NCBI GenBank assembly: GCA_017626845.1
Contig: JAGAHX010000079.1
Location: 1-35,798 of the forward strand
DNA: 35,798 bases
Origin: Bacillota bacterium
GTDB lineage: Bacteria; Bacillota; Clostridia; Peptostreptococcales; Anaerovoracaceae
Reading direction: 5' to 3'
This document shows, piece by piece, positions 6,632 through 14,730 of this stretch. Every line of letters begins with the position of its first letter. The stretch's first letter is position 1. Below the pieces are notes generated by a model. The model was not told the DNA's origin, did no database searches, and worked only from the letters and a program-made list of their open reading frames with translations. The position numbers and the translations under genes were made by a program.

Positions 6632-7165
6632 CTATTCTTCATAGGCATCCACGTAATACGTGCGCCCGGACACCCGGATGCGCCAGGCGGGGCTCGCCGT
6701 ATCCTGCGCCGCGTAGGAAGTGTCTTCCGGTGAGAGCAGATACACGAGATCGATGGCTTCCACCGTCTTTCCCGCAACGCTCTCCTGCGTGCTCATCTGG
6801 GCATACAGCTTCAGCAGCGCTTCGGAGGCAGGCATCGTCTCCGCCGCCTGCTGACCGGAACCAGCGACCTCAAAGCCGATCTGGCTACCCTGCACGACGA
6901 TCGGATAACCCCGGTATTCTTCCGGCGCGGCAAGATTGTCCGCCCGCTGCAGCCGCAGGAACAGCACCGGCAGCTTTTCCGTCCGCCGGGGGACTTCCGT
7001 TTCGATCGTCATGCCCTGCGCTTCGAGGAAGGCGATGGATTCTTCCGACGCCAGCGCGGTCTGCTGCCGGGCGCCCGCCGACTGGGACAAGAGATTGATC
7101 CCCATCAGCAGATCCGCCGCCAAAAGCACCGCGATGATGATGTTCTTTGCTTTCGACCAGTCCAT
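6632..7165 (-). CDS. yycI: YycI-like Wal regulatory membrane protein
   Basis: Single-pass membrane protein of 177 residues. The N-terminus MDWSKAKNIIIAVLLAADLL, a short cytoplasmic tail and one membrane helix, is the hallmark of YycI; the rest is the extracytoplasmic domain. In B. subtilis, YycH and YycI together contact the sensor kinase WalK through membrane helices and the outer domain, and control its activity. It begins 9 nt after the yycH-like stop codon and AGAGGT precedes the start, so co-translation is likely. In this window its usual partner kinase is absent, so it must act on a kinase encoded elsewhere or on another target. Confidence 0.8.
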   Translation of the reverse strand: MDWSKAKNIIIAVLLAADLLMGINLLSQSAGARQQTALASEESIAFLEAQGMTIETEVPRRTEKLPVLFLRLQRADNLAAPEEYRGYPIVVQGSQIGFEVAGSGQQAAETMPASEALLKLYAQMSTQESVAGKTVEAIDLVYLLSPEDTSYAAQDTASPAWRIRVSGRTYYVDAYEE

Positions 7166-7174
7166 CCCGCACCT

Positions 7175-8590
7175 CTACTCTCTCGTAAAGCCCAGCGGCA
7201 GGGCATCGTACAGACCGAAGAAGAACAACGCGTCTCCTTCCATCTTCACGACCCAGGCCGGTCTTAAACTGTCTTCCGTAACGACGTACGCGATATAGGC
7301 ATCCTTCAGGTGGTCCGCCACGTAGGCGAATTCCTCGTCGGAACTGGCGGTCAGCACGTTTCCGGTCAGCACGCTGTAGATCAGGTGGCTGTTGCCTGCG
7401 ATCACGTTGGCCGCTTCCGCCGCCGGCTGCTCTTCTCCCGCCGCCGCAGCCGCTTTTGCGACCGCCCGCCGGTAATAGCTCACTTCGCCGCCGGAGACCG
7501 TTACGGTAATGGCGGGACCTTCCTCGCTGAGGAGCTTGAGCCCGTCCAGCACCTGCGCAAACCCGAAGGTGTAGATCTTGCTTCTTCCGCTGCCGGATTC
7601 CTTCGCTTCGCAGAGAACGTAGGAGAGATCTCTGCGGTCATTCCCCCAGCCGCCGTGAGTCGCCGTAAAGGCGATGGCGGTCTGCAGGCTGCCGTAAAAG
7701 CCCGGATCCGGTCCTTCCGCCGTCTCCGTCTTGTATTCGAACGTGCCGTCCGTAAGGCAAGTGAGCGTCTTCTCGCCGTAGCCGTACATGTACGTGACGT
7801 TGCCGAAGCTGTCGGTGATGCGCCGCACGAAGTCGAAGTTCTCACCGAACACGGACTCCGCCATCTCCCGGCCCGTCCGTTCCGCATCGTCCGACGCTTC
7901 GCTCTCCCAGGCCGTCTGGGACAGAGCCGACGTCTGCGCCAGCGGGAGCAGCGAAAGATTCTCGCCGCCCAGCATGCTGCCCGCCGTGTAATGGATGGGT
8001 TCGCTGCGGTCGATCGATGCAAGCAGCGGCCCTGCCAGGCTTTCTTCGCTGTCGGAGATGAACCGCCAGCACTGGCCGTTCCCCTCCACGAAGATGCTCT
8101 CCGGCGCCGCCTCCGAGATCAGGAACGCGTCGACCGTCTGCACCTGGTCGAAGGTGGAATTCCGGTTGATGCCGTTTTGATCGCAGTATTCCCCGAAAGG
8201 CACGGGACAGGACAGGCAGACCTTCAGACTGCGGTAGCTGCGCAGCATGTCCCGGTACTGCTGGTCCGTCACTTCATTGATGAGGAACGTCGCATTGGCG
8301 CTCTCCCGGCGGAACAGGTCCAAAACGTCCTGCAGCTGCCGGTCCGCGTTCTCCCGGTCCCGGGAAAACGTGGCGTCGCCGAAGCCGTACACGGCGCTGT
8401 CGGCGGTCACGAATTCGTTCGCCTCCGGCACCCATACGTCCTCGCTGATGAAATCCAGCACCGACGACAGTCGGAAGCTCCCCTGGCCTTCGCTGCGCCA
8501 GGTCAAATTTAAAAGTAGTATTGTCGTCAGGAACAATACTACTATGACCGCGTTTTTCAGTTTTTCCTGCTTTCTTGCGCGCTCGTCCAT
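7175..8590 (-). CDS. YycH-like membrane-anchored extracytoplasmic protein
   Basis: Protein of 471 residues with a charged cytoplasmic N-terminus, one membrane helix at about 13-28 (AVIVVLFLTTILLLNL) and a large outer domain. Length, topology and position immediately before yycI match YycH, the second WalK-controlling protein. Sequence hallmarks of YycH are weak to the eye, so the name rests mainly on gene order and architecture. An Ala/Glu-rich stretch at about 387-405 looks like a linker. It lies 3 nt after the gene upstream (8594-9169), so both are in one operon. Confirmation would need a profile search against PF07435. Confidence 0.6.
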   Translation of the reverse strand: MDERARKQEKLKNAVIVVLFLTTILLLNLTWRSEGQGSFRLSSVLDFISEDVWVPEANEFVTADSAVYGFGDATFSRDRENADRQLQDVLDLFRRESANATFLINEVTDQQYRDMLRSYRSLKVCLSCPVPFGEYCDQNGINRNSTFDQVQTVDAFLISEAAPESIFVEGNGQCWRFISDSEESLAGPLLASIDRSEPIHYTAGSMLGGENLSLLPLAQTSALSQTAWESEASDDAERTGREMAESVFGENFDFVRRITDSFGNVTYMYGYGEKTLTCLTDGTFEYKTETAEGPDPGFYGSLQTAIAFTATHGGWGNDRRDLSYVLCEAKESGSGRSKIYTFGFAQVLDGLKLLSEEGPAITVTVSGGEVSYYRRAVAKAAAAAGEEQPAAEAANVIAGNSHLIYSVLTGNVLTASSDEEFAYVADHLKDAYIAYVVTEDSLRPAWVVKMEGDALFFFGLYDALPLGFTRE

Positions 8591-8593
8591 TCC

Positions 8594-9169
8594 TTACTTG
8601 AACAGGCCCTTAAGGATCTTGCGGATAAAGGTGATGGCGCCCGTGGAGTTGTTCTGGAAGACCTGGGTCTTCTCCTCCGTGGGCTTTTTCTTGACCGCCA
8701 CCAGACTGCTCTTCGTCTCGATGACGATGGTCTTCTCCACCGGTTCCACAGCGCCTTCCGGCCATTCCATGACGGTCTCCAGCGTCTCCGCCTTTACCTT
8801 GTACAGGCCCGGCGTAACGGCGATCTGCTTCGTATAGAAGCCGATCTCCACGGTATTCGTATATTCTGCGGGGTCGACCAGCAGCACGTCCGTATATTTC
8901 GGGTCTCCCGCGGCGGCTTTCAGGTCGGCTTCCGTGAATTTGCTCACGTCGGCGTTCACCAGTTTGTCGCCGGAGGTGACTTTTTCCGCATAGACCGACA
9001 CCCGGATGGTCTTCATCTCCGTCACTTTAACGGAGACCAGAAGGCTGTCGGTGTAGACGATGCTGTTGGCTGCGGGGCTCACGATGGCGGCGGCGTCGGC
9101 AAAAACAAAGCCCGTCGCCAGTACGGCGATGGCCAATATGATCGCTGTGATCCGCCGGATCCGCAACAT
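8594..9169 (-). CDS. Exported protein of unknown function heading the yycH-yycI-walJ-htrA operon
   Basis: I do not recognise this 191-residue protein. It has a signal peptide or N-terminal anchor (MLRIRRITAIILAIAVLATG), with a possible signal-peptidase site in VFADAAA near residue 27. The mature part reads like a single beta-sandwich domain of the Ig/Big type: SPAANSIVYTDSLLVSVKV, later TPGLYKVKAETLETV. A lysine-rich C-terminus follows (VAVKKKPTEEKTQ and FIRKILKGLFK). It has an AAGGAG Shine-Dalgarno and ends 3 nt before yycH. It occupies the place where walR-walK would stand in B. subtilis, so a role in envelope sensing or wall binding is a guess from position. Confidence 0.75.
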   Translation of the reverse strand: MLRIRRITAIILAIAVLATGFVFADAAAIVSPAANSIVYTDSLLVSVKVTEMKTIRVSVYAEKVTSGDKLVNADVSKFTEADLKAAAGDPKYTDVLLVDPAEYTNTVEIGFYTKQIAVTPGLYKVKAETLETVMEWPEGAVEPVEKTIVIETKSSLVAVKKKPTEEKTQVFQNNSTGAITFIRKILKGLFK

Positions 9170-9286
9170 TTCCGCAACTCCTTTCCGCTATATTACAAAT
9201 CAAAATCTGCAGAGGGTATCCTCTACTACGACTAATAGTATACAGCAGGAATGTTACAGAAATATTACAGAAGGTTTAATATGCCT

Positions 9287-9862
9287 TTACATTGCACCGG
9301 AGGCATGCCGGCGGATGAACTCATTCGCCAGGTCGTCCGCCCGGTTGTTGTAGCCCGCGATGCGGTAGAATTCCTCGAAAGAAATGCCTCCGTTGTGGCT
9401 GCAGTAGGCCTTGTAGGCCTTGTTTAAGGCCGCGTTCGTCTCGTCCAGGGGGGTGCCGTCTTTATCCATCAGCTTCAGGTGACCCTTTACCAGATAGAAT
9501 TCGCAGGTCTGACCCTCCATCAGGGACAGCAGCTTCTCCCAGAGCTCCCGGTTCTCCACCGGCTTTTTCTGGGAGGTCTTCCAGCCGTTTTTGACCCAGT
9601 TTTTATGCCAGCCCTGCTGGAAACAGTTCACCAGATAGGACGAGTCGGAATAGATCCGCACCAGCAGGCCCTTTTCCTTCAGGGCGGAAAGGCCGGCGAT
9701 GGGCGCGGACAGCTCCATGCGGTTGTTGGTGGTGTTCACTTCCCCGTCCCACAGTTCCTTTTCCCGGCCGGCGAACTCCAGGATGCAGCCCCATCCGCCG
9801 ACGTTTTCCTCGTTCTGGTTGCCGGAGCAGGCGCCGTCCGTGTACATGTTGACGATCTTCAT
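9287..9862 (-). CDS. rnhA: Ribonuclease HI with an insertion before the last catalytic aspartate
   Basis: Cleaves the RNA strand of RNA:DNA hybrids, removing primers and R-loops. The active-site acids are visible: Asp9 (MYTDGACSGN), Glu50 (NNRMEL), Asp73 (YSDSSYL) and Asp176 (NNRADDLAN); His128 (VKGHLK) corresponds to the conserved mobile-loop histidine. The protein is 191 residues against about 155 in E. coli; the extra sequence, about 40 residues with several Asn, Tyr and Asp, lies between His128 and the last aspartate, where E. coli has only a few residues. The start codon overlaps the rsmG stop codon (ATGA), so it is translationally coupled to rsmG. Confidence 0.93.
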   Translation of the reverse strand: MKIVNMYTDGACSGNQNEENVGGWGCILEFAGREKELWDGEVNTTNNRMELSAPIAGLSALKEKGLLVRIYSDSSYLVNCFQQGWHKNWVKNGWKTSQKKPVENRELWEKLLSLMEGQTCEFYLVKGHLKLMDKDGTPLDETNAALNKAYKAYCSHNGGISFEEFYRIAGYNNRADDLANEFIRRHASGAM

Positions 9863-10527
9863 TTCAGAGGATCCTTTCCCGGCGTGCCCGCTTTTCTCGG
9901 ATATTCCTTTGGCGTCTTCGCAATCTTTTCCACCACGACGAAAACGTGTCCGTTTAAAAGCGCATCGTTATTAGACGATGTTTTTTCGACCCGCCGGATC
10001 TGGCCGCCCAGCCTGGCGATGGCGCCTCTTGCCGCCTCGATCTCCTCCGCCGCATCCTCCGTTTTATAGGCGACGAAGAAGCCGCCCACCTTGACGAAGG
10101 GCAGGCAGTATTCCGACAGCGTCGCCATGTTGGCCACGGCCCGGGACACCACCAGATCGTAGCGCTCCCGGTGGACTTTCGTCTTCGCCATGTCCTCCGC
10201 CCGGGCGTGCACCGTCTCCACGTTGACGAGCCCCAGTTCCTGGGCCGCCGCCTGCACGACCTTCAGCTTCTTGCCGATGGCGTCCGCCAGCACGAAGGAT
10301 TTCTCCGGGCTGCAGACGGCGAGAGGAAGTCCGGGAAAGCCGCCGCCGGTGCCCATGTCCAGCACTTCCTTCGCTCCCTCGTACTCGGGAAGCGGAAGGA
10401 TGGCGAGGCTGTCCTGCACGTTCTTGCGGTCGAACTCCTTGGGATCGCGGATGGCGGTCACGTTTATCTTTTCGTTCCACTCCAGGATGACGTCCCGGAG
10501 TTTTTCCAATTGCTGTGTTCTGTCCAT
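9859..10527 (-). CDS. rsmG: 16S rRNA guanine-527 N7-methyltransferase RsmG
   Basis: Rossmann-fold methyltransferase that makes m7G527 in 16S rRNA with S-adenosylmethionine. Motif I DMGTGGGFPGLPLA lies at 57-70 and the acidic partner LADAIGKK follows. The 222-residue protein begins MDRTQQLEKLRDVILEWNEK, about 15-20 residues shorter than many homologues at the N-terminus, but the mnmG stop codon only 4 nt upstream leaves no room without overlap. It follows mnmG, its usual partner, and its own stop overlaps the start of rnhA. Confidence 0.93.
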   Translation of the reverse strand: MDRTQQLEKLRDVILEWNEKINVTAIRDPKEFDRKNVQDSLAILPLPEYEGAKEVLDMGTGGGFPGLPLAVCSPEKSFVLADAIGKKLKVVQAAAQELGLVNVETVHARAEDMAKTKVHRERYDLVVSRAVANMATLSEYCLPFVKVGGFFVAYKTEDAAEEIEAARGAIARLGGQIRRVEKTSSNNDALLNGHVFVVVEKIAKTPKEYPRKAGTPGKDPLK

Positions 10528-10531
10528 AGCG

Positions 10532-12457
10532 TTATTCCTGCGCTTTCTGCGCGCTGCGGCGCATCTTCTCCAGGGTCACCAGCAGCACGCCGATGTCCGC
10601 CGGCGATACGCCGGAGATCCGGGACGCCTGACCCACGCTCAGCGGGCGCTGCGCGTCCAGTTTCTGACGGGCTTCGATGCGGAGACCGTCCATGTTGAGA
10701 TAATCCAGATCCGCCGGAAGCGCCTTGTCTTCCAGCTTCTTAAAGCGTTCGATCTGCGCCAGCTGCTTCTCGATATAGCCGGCGTATTTGAGTTCCACTT
10801 CTACCTTGGAGCGTTCGTGATCGCTCAAAACGGGCCGGTCCGGATCGATGGCCGCCAGATTTTCGTAGGTGACTTCCGGCCGCTTTAGAAGGTCCGCCAG
10901 GCTCTGCCGGTTGTCCGTCGGCGCGGAACCGAGGCTCTCCAGGTAGGGATTCGCCTCTGCGGGGGAGACGGTCGCCGTCTTCAGACGGGCGAGCTCTGCG
11001 TCCACGGCTGCCTGGGACTTTTGGAACCGCTCCCAGCGGTCATCCGAGACGAGGCCGATCTTGCGCCCCAGCGGCGTAAGCCGCGTATCCGCGTTGTCCT
11101 GGCGCAGCACCAGCCGGTATTCCGCCCGGGACGTCATGATGCGGTAGGGCTCATTCGTCCCCTTCGTTACGAGGTCGTCGATGAGCACGCCGATGTAGGC
11201 CTGGGACCGGTCCAGGATGAAGGGATCTTTGCCGTCCAGCCATAGCGCGGCGTTGACCCCGGCCATCAGCCCCTGGGCCGCCGCTTCCTCGTAGCCGGAG
11301 CTCCCGTTAAACTGACCCGCGCAGAACACGCCGGGGAAATCCCGGTGCTCCAGGTTGAGTTGGATATCCAGCGGGTCGATGCAGTCGTATTCGATGGCGT
11401 AGGCGGAGCGGACGACTTCCAGATTCTCCAGGCCTGGCATGGTCTTATAGAACCCGATCTGCACGTCTTCGGGCATGGAAGAAGACATTCCCTGCAGATA
11501 CATTTCCTCCGTGGACAGCCCTTCCGGCTCCACGAAGCACTGGTGGCGCTCTTTATCCGCGAAGCGGTTCACCTTGTCCTCGATGGAGGGGCAGTAGCGG
11601 GGGCCGACGCCCTCGATCTGTCCGCCGAACAGCGCACTGCGGCTGAAATTCGCCCGCAGCAGGTCGTGGGTCGCTTCGTTCGTGTAGGTGAGCCAGCAAT
11701 CCACCTGCTCCTTGTCCAGATCGTCGTTCATAAAGGAGAAGGGCACCACGTGCGCGTCCCCGTGCTGGACCGTCATCTTTGAGAAGTCGATGCTGGCCCG
11801 CAGCGCTCTGGCCGGCGTGCCGGTCTTAAAGCGGCGCAGTTGAAAGCCGCTCTTTTTCAGATTTTCCGCCAGGATCTGGGAGGGGGAAAGACCGTTGGGG
11901 CCGCTCTCCACTACGCTGTCGCCGATAAAGATTTTGCCGCCCAGGAAGGTGCCCGTGGCGATGACCACTGCATCGCAGGCATAGTAAGCGCCGGTGCGCA
12001 GTAAAACGCCCCGGACCTTCTTTTCCTGCGATACGCCAAGACCCGGCACATCCAGCTGGCCGAAGTCGATGTCGATGGCTTCGCCCTGGCGCAGCAGAAG
12101 GTTCTCCTGCAGTTCCAGCGTATGCTTCATCTCGTCGTGATAGCGCACTTTGTCCGCCTGCGCCCGCAGCGAATGGACCGCGGGGCCCTTGGCGGTGTTG
12201 AGCATGCGGCTCTGGATGAAGGTCTTGTCGATGCAAAGCCCCATTTCGCCGCCCAGCGCGTCGATCTCCCGCACGAGATGGCCCTTGCCGGTGCCGCCGA
12301 TGGCGGGGTTGCAGAACATGTTGGCCACCGCTTCCAGGTTGATGGACAGTACCAGAGTCTTCTTTCCCATCCTGGATGCAGCGAGGGCCGCCTCGCATCC
12401 CGCGTGGCCGGCCCCGATCACGACGATATCGTATTTTCCTAAGTTCTTGATTTCCAT
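10532..12457 (-). CDS. mnmG: tRNA uridine-34 5-carboxymethylaminomethyl modification enzyme MnmG (GidA)
   Basis: FAD-dependent partner of MnmE; together they install carboxymethylaminomethyl groups on the wobble uridine of several tRNAs. In 641 residues: FAD-binding [17 protein letters not shown] (11-27), the signature [20 protein letters not shown], later RPGLENL-like [39 protein letters not shown], and a C-terminal MnmE-binding helical domain. Length matches the family (about 625-650). An in-frame stop lies just upstream, so the start can only be here, yet no Shine-Dalgarno is visible. It is not next to mnmE, which is 13 kb away on the other strand, and it stands downstream of parB, the reverse of the usual order. 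A hairpin-rich spacer separates it from parB. Confidence 0.95.
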   Translation of the reverse strand: MEIKNLGKYDIVVIGAGHAGCEAALAASRMGKKTLVLSINLEAVANMFCNPAIGGTGKGHLVREIDALGGEMGLCIDKTFIQSRMLNTAKGPAVHSLRAQADKVRYHDEMKHTLELQENLLLRQGEAIDIDFGQLDVPGLGVSQEKKVRGVLLRTGAYYACDAVVIATGTFLGGKIFIGDSVVESGPNGLSPSQILAENLKKSGFQLRRFKTGTPARALRASIDFSKMTVQHGDAHVVPFSFMNDDLDKEQVDCWLTYTNEATHDLLRANFSRSALFGGQIEGVGPRYCPSIEDKVNRFADKERHQCFVEPEGLSTEEMYLQGMSSSMPEDVQIGFYKTMPGLENLEVVRSAYAIEYDCIDPLDIQLNLEHRDFPGVFCAGQFNGSSGYEEAAAQGLMAGVNAALWLDGKDPFILDRSQAYIGVLIDDLVTKGTNEPYRIMTSRAEYRLVLRQDNADTRLTPLGRKIGLVSDDRWERFQKSQAAVDAELARLKTATVSPAEANPYLESLGSAPTDNRQSLADLLKRPEVTYENLAAIDPDRPVLSDHERSKVEVELKYAGYIEKQLAQIERFKKLEDKALPADLDYLNMDGLRIEARQKLDAQRPLSVGQASRISGVSPADIGVLLVTLEKMRRSAQKAQE

Positions 12458-12628
12458 GTGTTATAGCATTATTACCATGTATTCGCCTCGGGGTCCTGTC
12501 GCCCAACACATCCTCATCTTCGCTCATTCGCTTGGCCGCGACGGGAGCAGACTCGGTTGTCGCGGCGCCCGCTCAGTCGCTCGATGAGCCTCTTTGGGCG
12601 CCACCCCTCGGCGTTTTTCAAGATACAC

Positions 12629-12655
12629 AACACAGAGAGGCAGGTGCATTGTGTT
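12629..12655. repeat. Dispersed repeat copy of the AACACAGAG...TTGTGTT type
   Basis: The 27 bases from AACACAGAGAGGCAGG to GTGTT match the left half of the hairpin at 27738-27793 in 23 of 27 positions. Two unlinked copies of so specific a sequence in one window indicate a repeat family. Confidence 0.6.
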
Positions 12656-12660
12656 ATTCC

Positions 12661-12748
12661 GGGCGGAGCCGGCATGTCTGCGAGGGGCAATCGCAAACGC
12701 ACGAGCGCAGCGAGGAGTGTTGCCCCGAGCGGATATGCCGGGCCGCCC
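12661..12748. repeat. Long imperfect palindrome (about 30-bp stem, 29-nt loop)
   Basis: Left arm 12661-12690 (GGGCGGAGCCGGCATG..., ending GGGGCAA) pairs with right arm 12720-12748 (TTGCCCC..., ending GGGCCGCCC). Two of the non-identical positions are G-U compatible, two adjacent positions mismatch and one base bulges. The stem ends 21 bp from the parB stop codon. There is no T-run, so it is not a simple terminator. Confidence 0.75.
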
Positions 12749-12769
12749 AGGAACCTCCAAAAAATGCTT

Positions 12770-13747
12770 TTAGACGCCGGACAGGATCTCGATGAGCCTC
12801 TCCAGCTCGCCGCGGCTGTAATATTCCAGCTCCAGCTTGCCCTTCTTTTCCGTGCCGTTGATGCGCACCTTCGTGCCCAGCGATTCCGTCATCTGCTGTT
12901 CCACGGCTGCGAGCTCCCGGTCTTTATTTTTCCCGGAGACCCTTGATTTTTTGCGCTTTACAGGCTTTTTCACCTCGCCGGTATAGCCTTCCACCTGGCG
13001 CACGGACCAGCCGTTCTCTACGCATTTCGCCGCGGCCTGCAGCTGCAGGGCTTCCCCTTCCAGACCGGCGATGGCCCGGGCGTGACCCGCGGACAGCTGC
13101 CCGTTCATCACGAAGTCCTGGATCTCGCCGGGAAGGCGCAGCAATCTGAGCGCATTCGCCACGTAGGAGCGGGATTTTCCCACCGCTTTCGCGGTCTCCT
13201 CCTGGTTAAGGCCGAAGGCGTTCATCATCTCTTCCATGCCCTTCGCTTCTTCGATGCTGTTGAGATCTTCTCTCTGCATGTTCTCGATGAGGGCATAGAA
13301 CATATTCTGGCGGTCATCCAGACTGCGCACGATGGCCGGCACTTGCTTCAGTCCGGCCAGACGGGCGGCCCGCCAGCGGCGTTCGCCAGCCACCAGCTCG
13401 TAGCCGTTCTTCGCAGGGCGAAGCAGCACGGGCTGGATGACGCCGTGCTCACGGATGGAGGACGCCAGATCCTGCAGGGCTTCCTGATCGAAGACCTTGC
13501 GGGGCTGGGCGCTGTTCGGCCGGATATCGTCCAGGCTGATGAAGACCACGTTTTCCGCAGCCGGATCCGCCGGTTTTTCCTTCTTTTCCGCCTTTTTTGC
13601 GGTCTTTTTCGCCGCAGGCTTGTTTTCCGTCTCTGCAGCCGCAGGATCGATGGAGATCTCTGCAGGGTCAAGAACGGACAGATCTACTTCCATATCCCCG
13701 AAAAGCGAACTCAGGCCTCTGCCGAGGCCCCCGGGTTTCTTAGCCAT
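12770..13747 (-). CDS. parB: ParB/Spo0J chromosome-partition protein (CTPase clamp)
   Basis: Binds parS, closes as a CTP-dependent DNA clamp, spreads and recruits SMC; partner of ParA. In 325 residues: N-terminal ParA-stimulating motif LGRGLSSLFG (8-17), a low-complexity Lys/Ala/Glu linker at about 35-65, ParB N-terminal domain with the CTP-binding motif GERRWRAAR (121-129) and ENMQREDLN (155-163), helix-turn-helix at about 181-205, and a C-terminal dimerisation domain. The linker makes it longer than B. subtilis Spo0J (282 residues). It overlaps the end of parA by 8 nt, so the pair is translationally coupled. Three parS sites lie 0.1-1.4 kb upstream of parA. Confidence 0.95.
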   Translation of the reverse strand: MAKKPGGLGRGLSSLFGDMEVDLSVLDPAEISIDPAAAETENKPAAKKTAKKAEKKEKPADPAAENVVFISLDDIRPNSAQPRKVFDQEALQDLASSIREHGVIQPVLLRPAKNGYELVAGERRWRAARLAGLKQVPAIVRSLDDRQNMFYALIENMQREDLNSIEEAKGMEEMMNAFGLNQEETAKAVGKSRSYVANALRLLRLPGEIQDFVMNGQLSAGHARAIAGLEGEALQLQAAAKCVENGWSVRQVEGYTGEVKKPVKRKKSRVSGKNKDRELAAVEQQMTESLGTKVRINGTEKKGKLELEYYSRGELERLIEILSGV

Positions 13748-14516
13748 TTCTTGCCTCCGTGCTCAAAAATTCATCCGCGAACGCCTGATACGCCTTGGCT
13801 CCCTTGGAGCGGGGGTCGTAGGACGTAATGGGAAGTCCGTAGCTGGGCGCTTCCGCAAGCCTTACGTTTCTGGGGATAACGGTGGAATAGAGTTTGCTGC
13901 CGAAATAGCGCTTGACCTCCTCCACCACCTGCAGCGACAGGTTCGTTCTGCCGTCGAACATGGACAGGATGACCCCTTCGATGCGCAGCTTCGGATTGAG
14001 GCTCTTGCGCACGAGATCTACGGTGGAGACCAGCTGGCTGACCCCTTCCAGCGCATAGAATTCGCACTGGATCGGAATGAGCACGCTGTCTACGGCCGTA
14101 AGGGCGTTGAGCGTTAATAATCCAAGGGATGGCGGGCAGTCGATGAAGATGTAATCGTAGCTGTCTCTCACCTGGTCCAGCGCCATCTTGAGGCGTCTTT
14201 CGCGGCCCTGGATCTTTACGAGCTCGATCTCCGCCCCTGCCAGATCCACGCTGGCCGGGATGATGTCCAGGTTCTTGAAGTTCGTATGGATGATGGTGTT
14301 GGCAGCGTTCAGCTCTTCCCCAACGAACAGGTCGTAGCTGGTGTACTTCAGCCCTCTCTTGGCAATGCCCAGGCCGCTGGTGGTGTTCCCCTGCGGGTCG
14401 ATATCCAGCACCAGGATCTTTTTATTGCGCATCGCCAGGCAGGCAGCCAGATTGATGTTCGTGGTCGTCTTGCCGACGCCGCCTTTCTGATTGAAAATTG
14501 CGATTGCTTTTCCCAT
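13740..14516 (-). CDS. parA: ParA/Soj chromosome-partition ATPase
   Basis: ATP-dependent DNA-binding switch that works with ParB in origin segregation and controls DnaA in B. subtilis. The 258 residues show the deviant Walker A KGGVGKTTT (11-19) with its signature lysine, the switch I segment DIDPQGNTTSGLG, Walker B IFIDCPPSLGLLT and the late RLAEAPSYGLPI motif, all typical of Soj. The AGGGGG Shine-Dalgarno is about 13 nt upstream, rather far. It is the first gene of parA-parB; candidate -10 boxes lie at 14568-14578, and the nearest parS is about 90 bp upstream of the start, so ParB could affect its own promoter. Confidence 0.96.
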   Translation of the reverse strand: MGKAIAIFNQKGGVGKTTTNINLAACLAMRNKKILVLDIDPQGNTTSGLGIAKRGLKYTSYDLFVGEELNAANTIIHTNFKNLDIIPASVDLAGAEIELVKIQGRERRLKMALDQVRDSYDYIFIDCPPSLGLLTLNALTAVDSVLIPIQCEFYALEGVSQLVSTVDLVRKSLNPKLRIEGVILSMFDGRTNLSLQVVEEVKRYFGSKLYSTVIPRNVRLAEAPSYGLPITSYDPRSKGAKAYQAFADEFLSTEARNG

Positions 14517-14567
14517 ATTCTGTTAATTTCCCCCTGAAATTTTCATTCGTGTTTTATTGGTCAACTC

Positions 14568-14578
14568 ATTATACTATA
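14568..14578 (-). promoter_or_regulatory. Candidate -10 region of parA-parB
   Basis: On the minus strand TATAGTATAAT offers two overlapping -10 boxes, TATAGT (14573-14578) and TATAAT (14568-14573). No good -35 is found at 16-18 bp, so the call is tentative. Confidence 0.4.
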
Positions 14579-14607
14579 GATCGGAAAACAGTGCTATTAC
14601 TATTTGC

Positions 14608-14623
14608 GGTTTCACGTGAAACA
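14608..14623. promoter_or_regulatory. parS: parS site 1
   Basis: GGTTTCACGTGAAACA matches the ParB-binding consensus TGTTTCACGTGAAACA in 15 of 16 positions (first base differs). It lies in the parA-SMR spacer. Confidence 0.93.
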
Positions 14624-14688
14624 AATTTATAAAATGTTGAAATTTCAAGGGTTTCCTGCCGCCGAAGATTTTTCGGAATTTTGCTGTG

Positions 14689-14707
14689 CTGCGGTTGACA
14701 ACCGCAG
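14689..14707. promoter_or_regulatory. 19-bp perfect dyad covering the -35 box of the SMR gene
   Basis: CTGCGGTT (14689-14696), GAC, AACCGCAG (14700-14707). The dyad contains the whole -35 TTGACA, so a dimeric repressor binding here would block RNA polymerase. No candidate regulator is evident next to it. Confidence 0.5.
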
Positions 14708-14723
14708 GTCTTTTCTGTACAAT
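14695..14723 (+). promoter_or_regulatory. Sigma-A promoter of the SMR exporter gene
   Basis: Consensus -35 TTGACA (14695-14700), 17-bp spacer, -10 TACAAT (14718-14723). Transcription should start near 14730, giving a leader of about 105 nt. Confidence 0.85.
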
Positions 14724-14730
14724 TGACCCT

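Larger units (their letters stand above)
12480..12769. other. Hairpin-rich non-coding spacer between parB and mnmG
   Basis: This 290-bp stretch has no believable gene but holds at least three successive inverted repeats plus one copy of a dispersed repeat. CCGCGAC (12536-12542) pairs with GTCGCGG (12559-12565). GGCGCCC (12564-12570) pairs with GGGCGCC (12596-12602), with an inner GCTCA/TGAGC stem. A direct repeat CGCTCAxTCGCT occurs at 12521-12532 and 12570-12581. The long palindrome at 12661-12748 closes the series. It could be a structured RNA, or a cluster of non-autonomous palindromic elements; the mnmG promoter must lie at its low-coordinate end if mnmG is not read from parA. Confidence 0.6.

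Noticed and set aside
7310-8512. Plus-strand open frame of 400 codons
   Set aside because: Antisense to the yycH-like gene; Arg/His/Val-rich shadow typical of high-G+C reverse frames.
12524-12760. Minus-strand open frame of 78 codons in the parB-mnmG spacer
   Set aside because: It only translates the hairpin repeats, has no Shine-Dalgarno and an Arg/Pro-rich composition with no recognisable domain.
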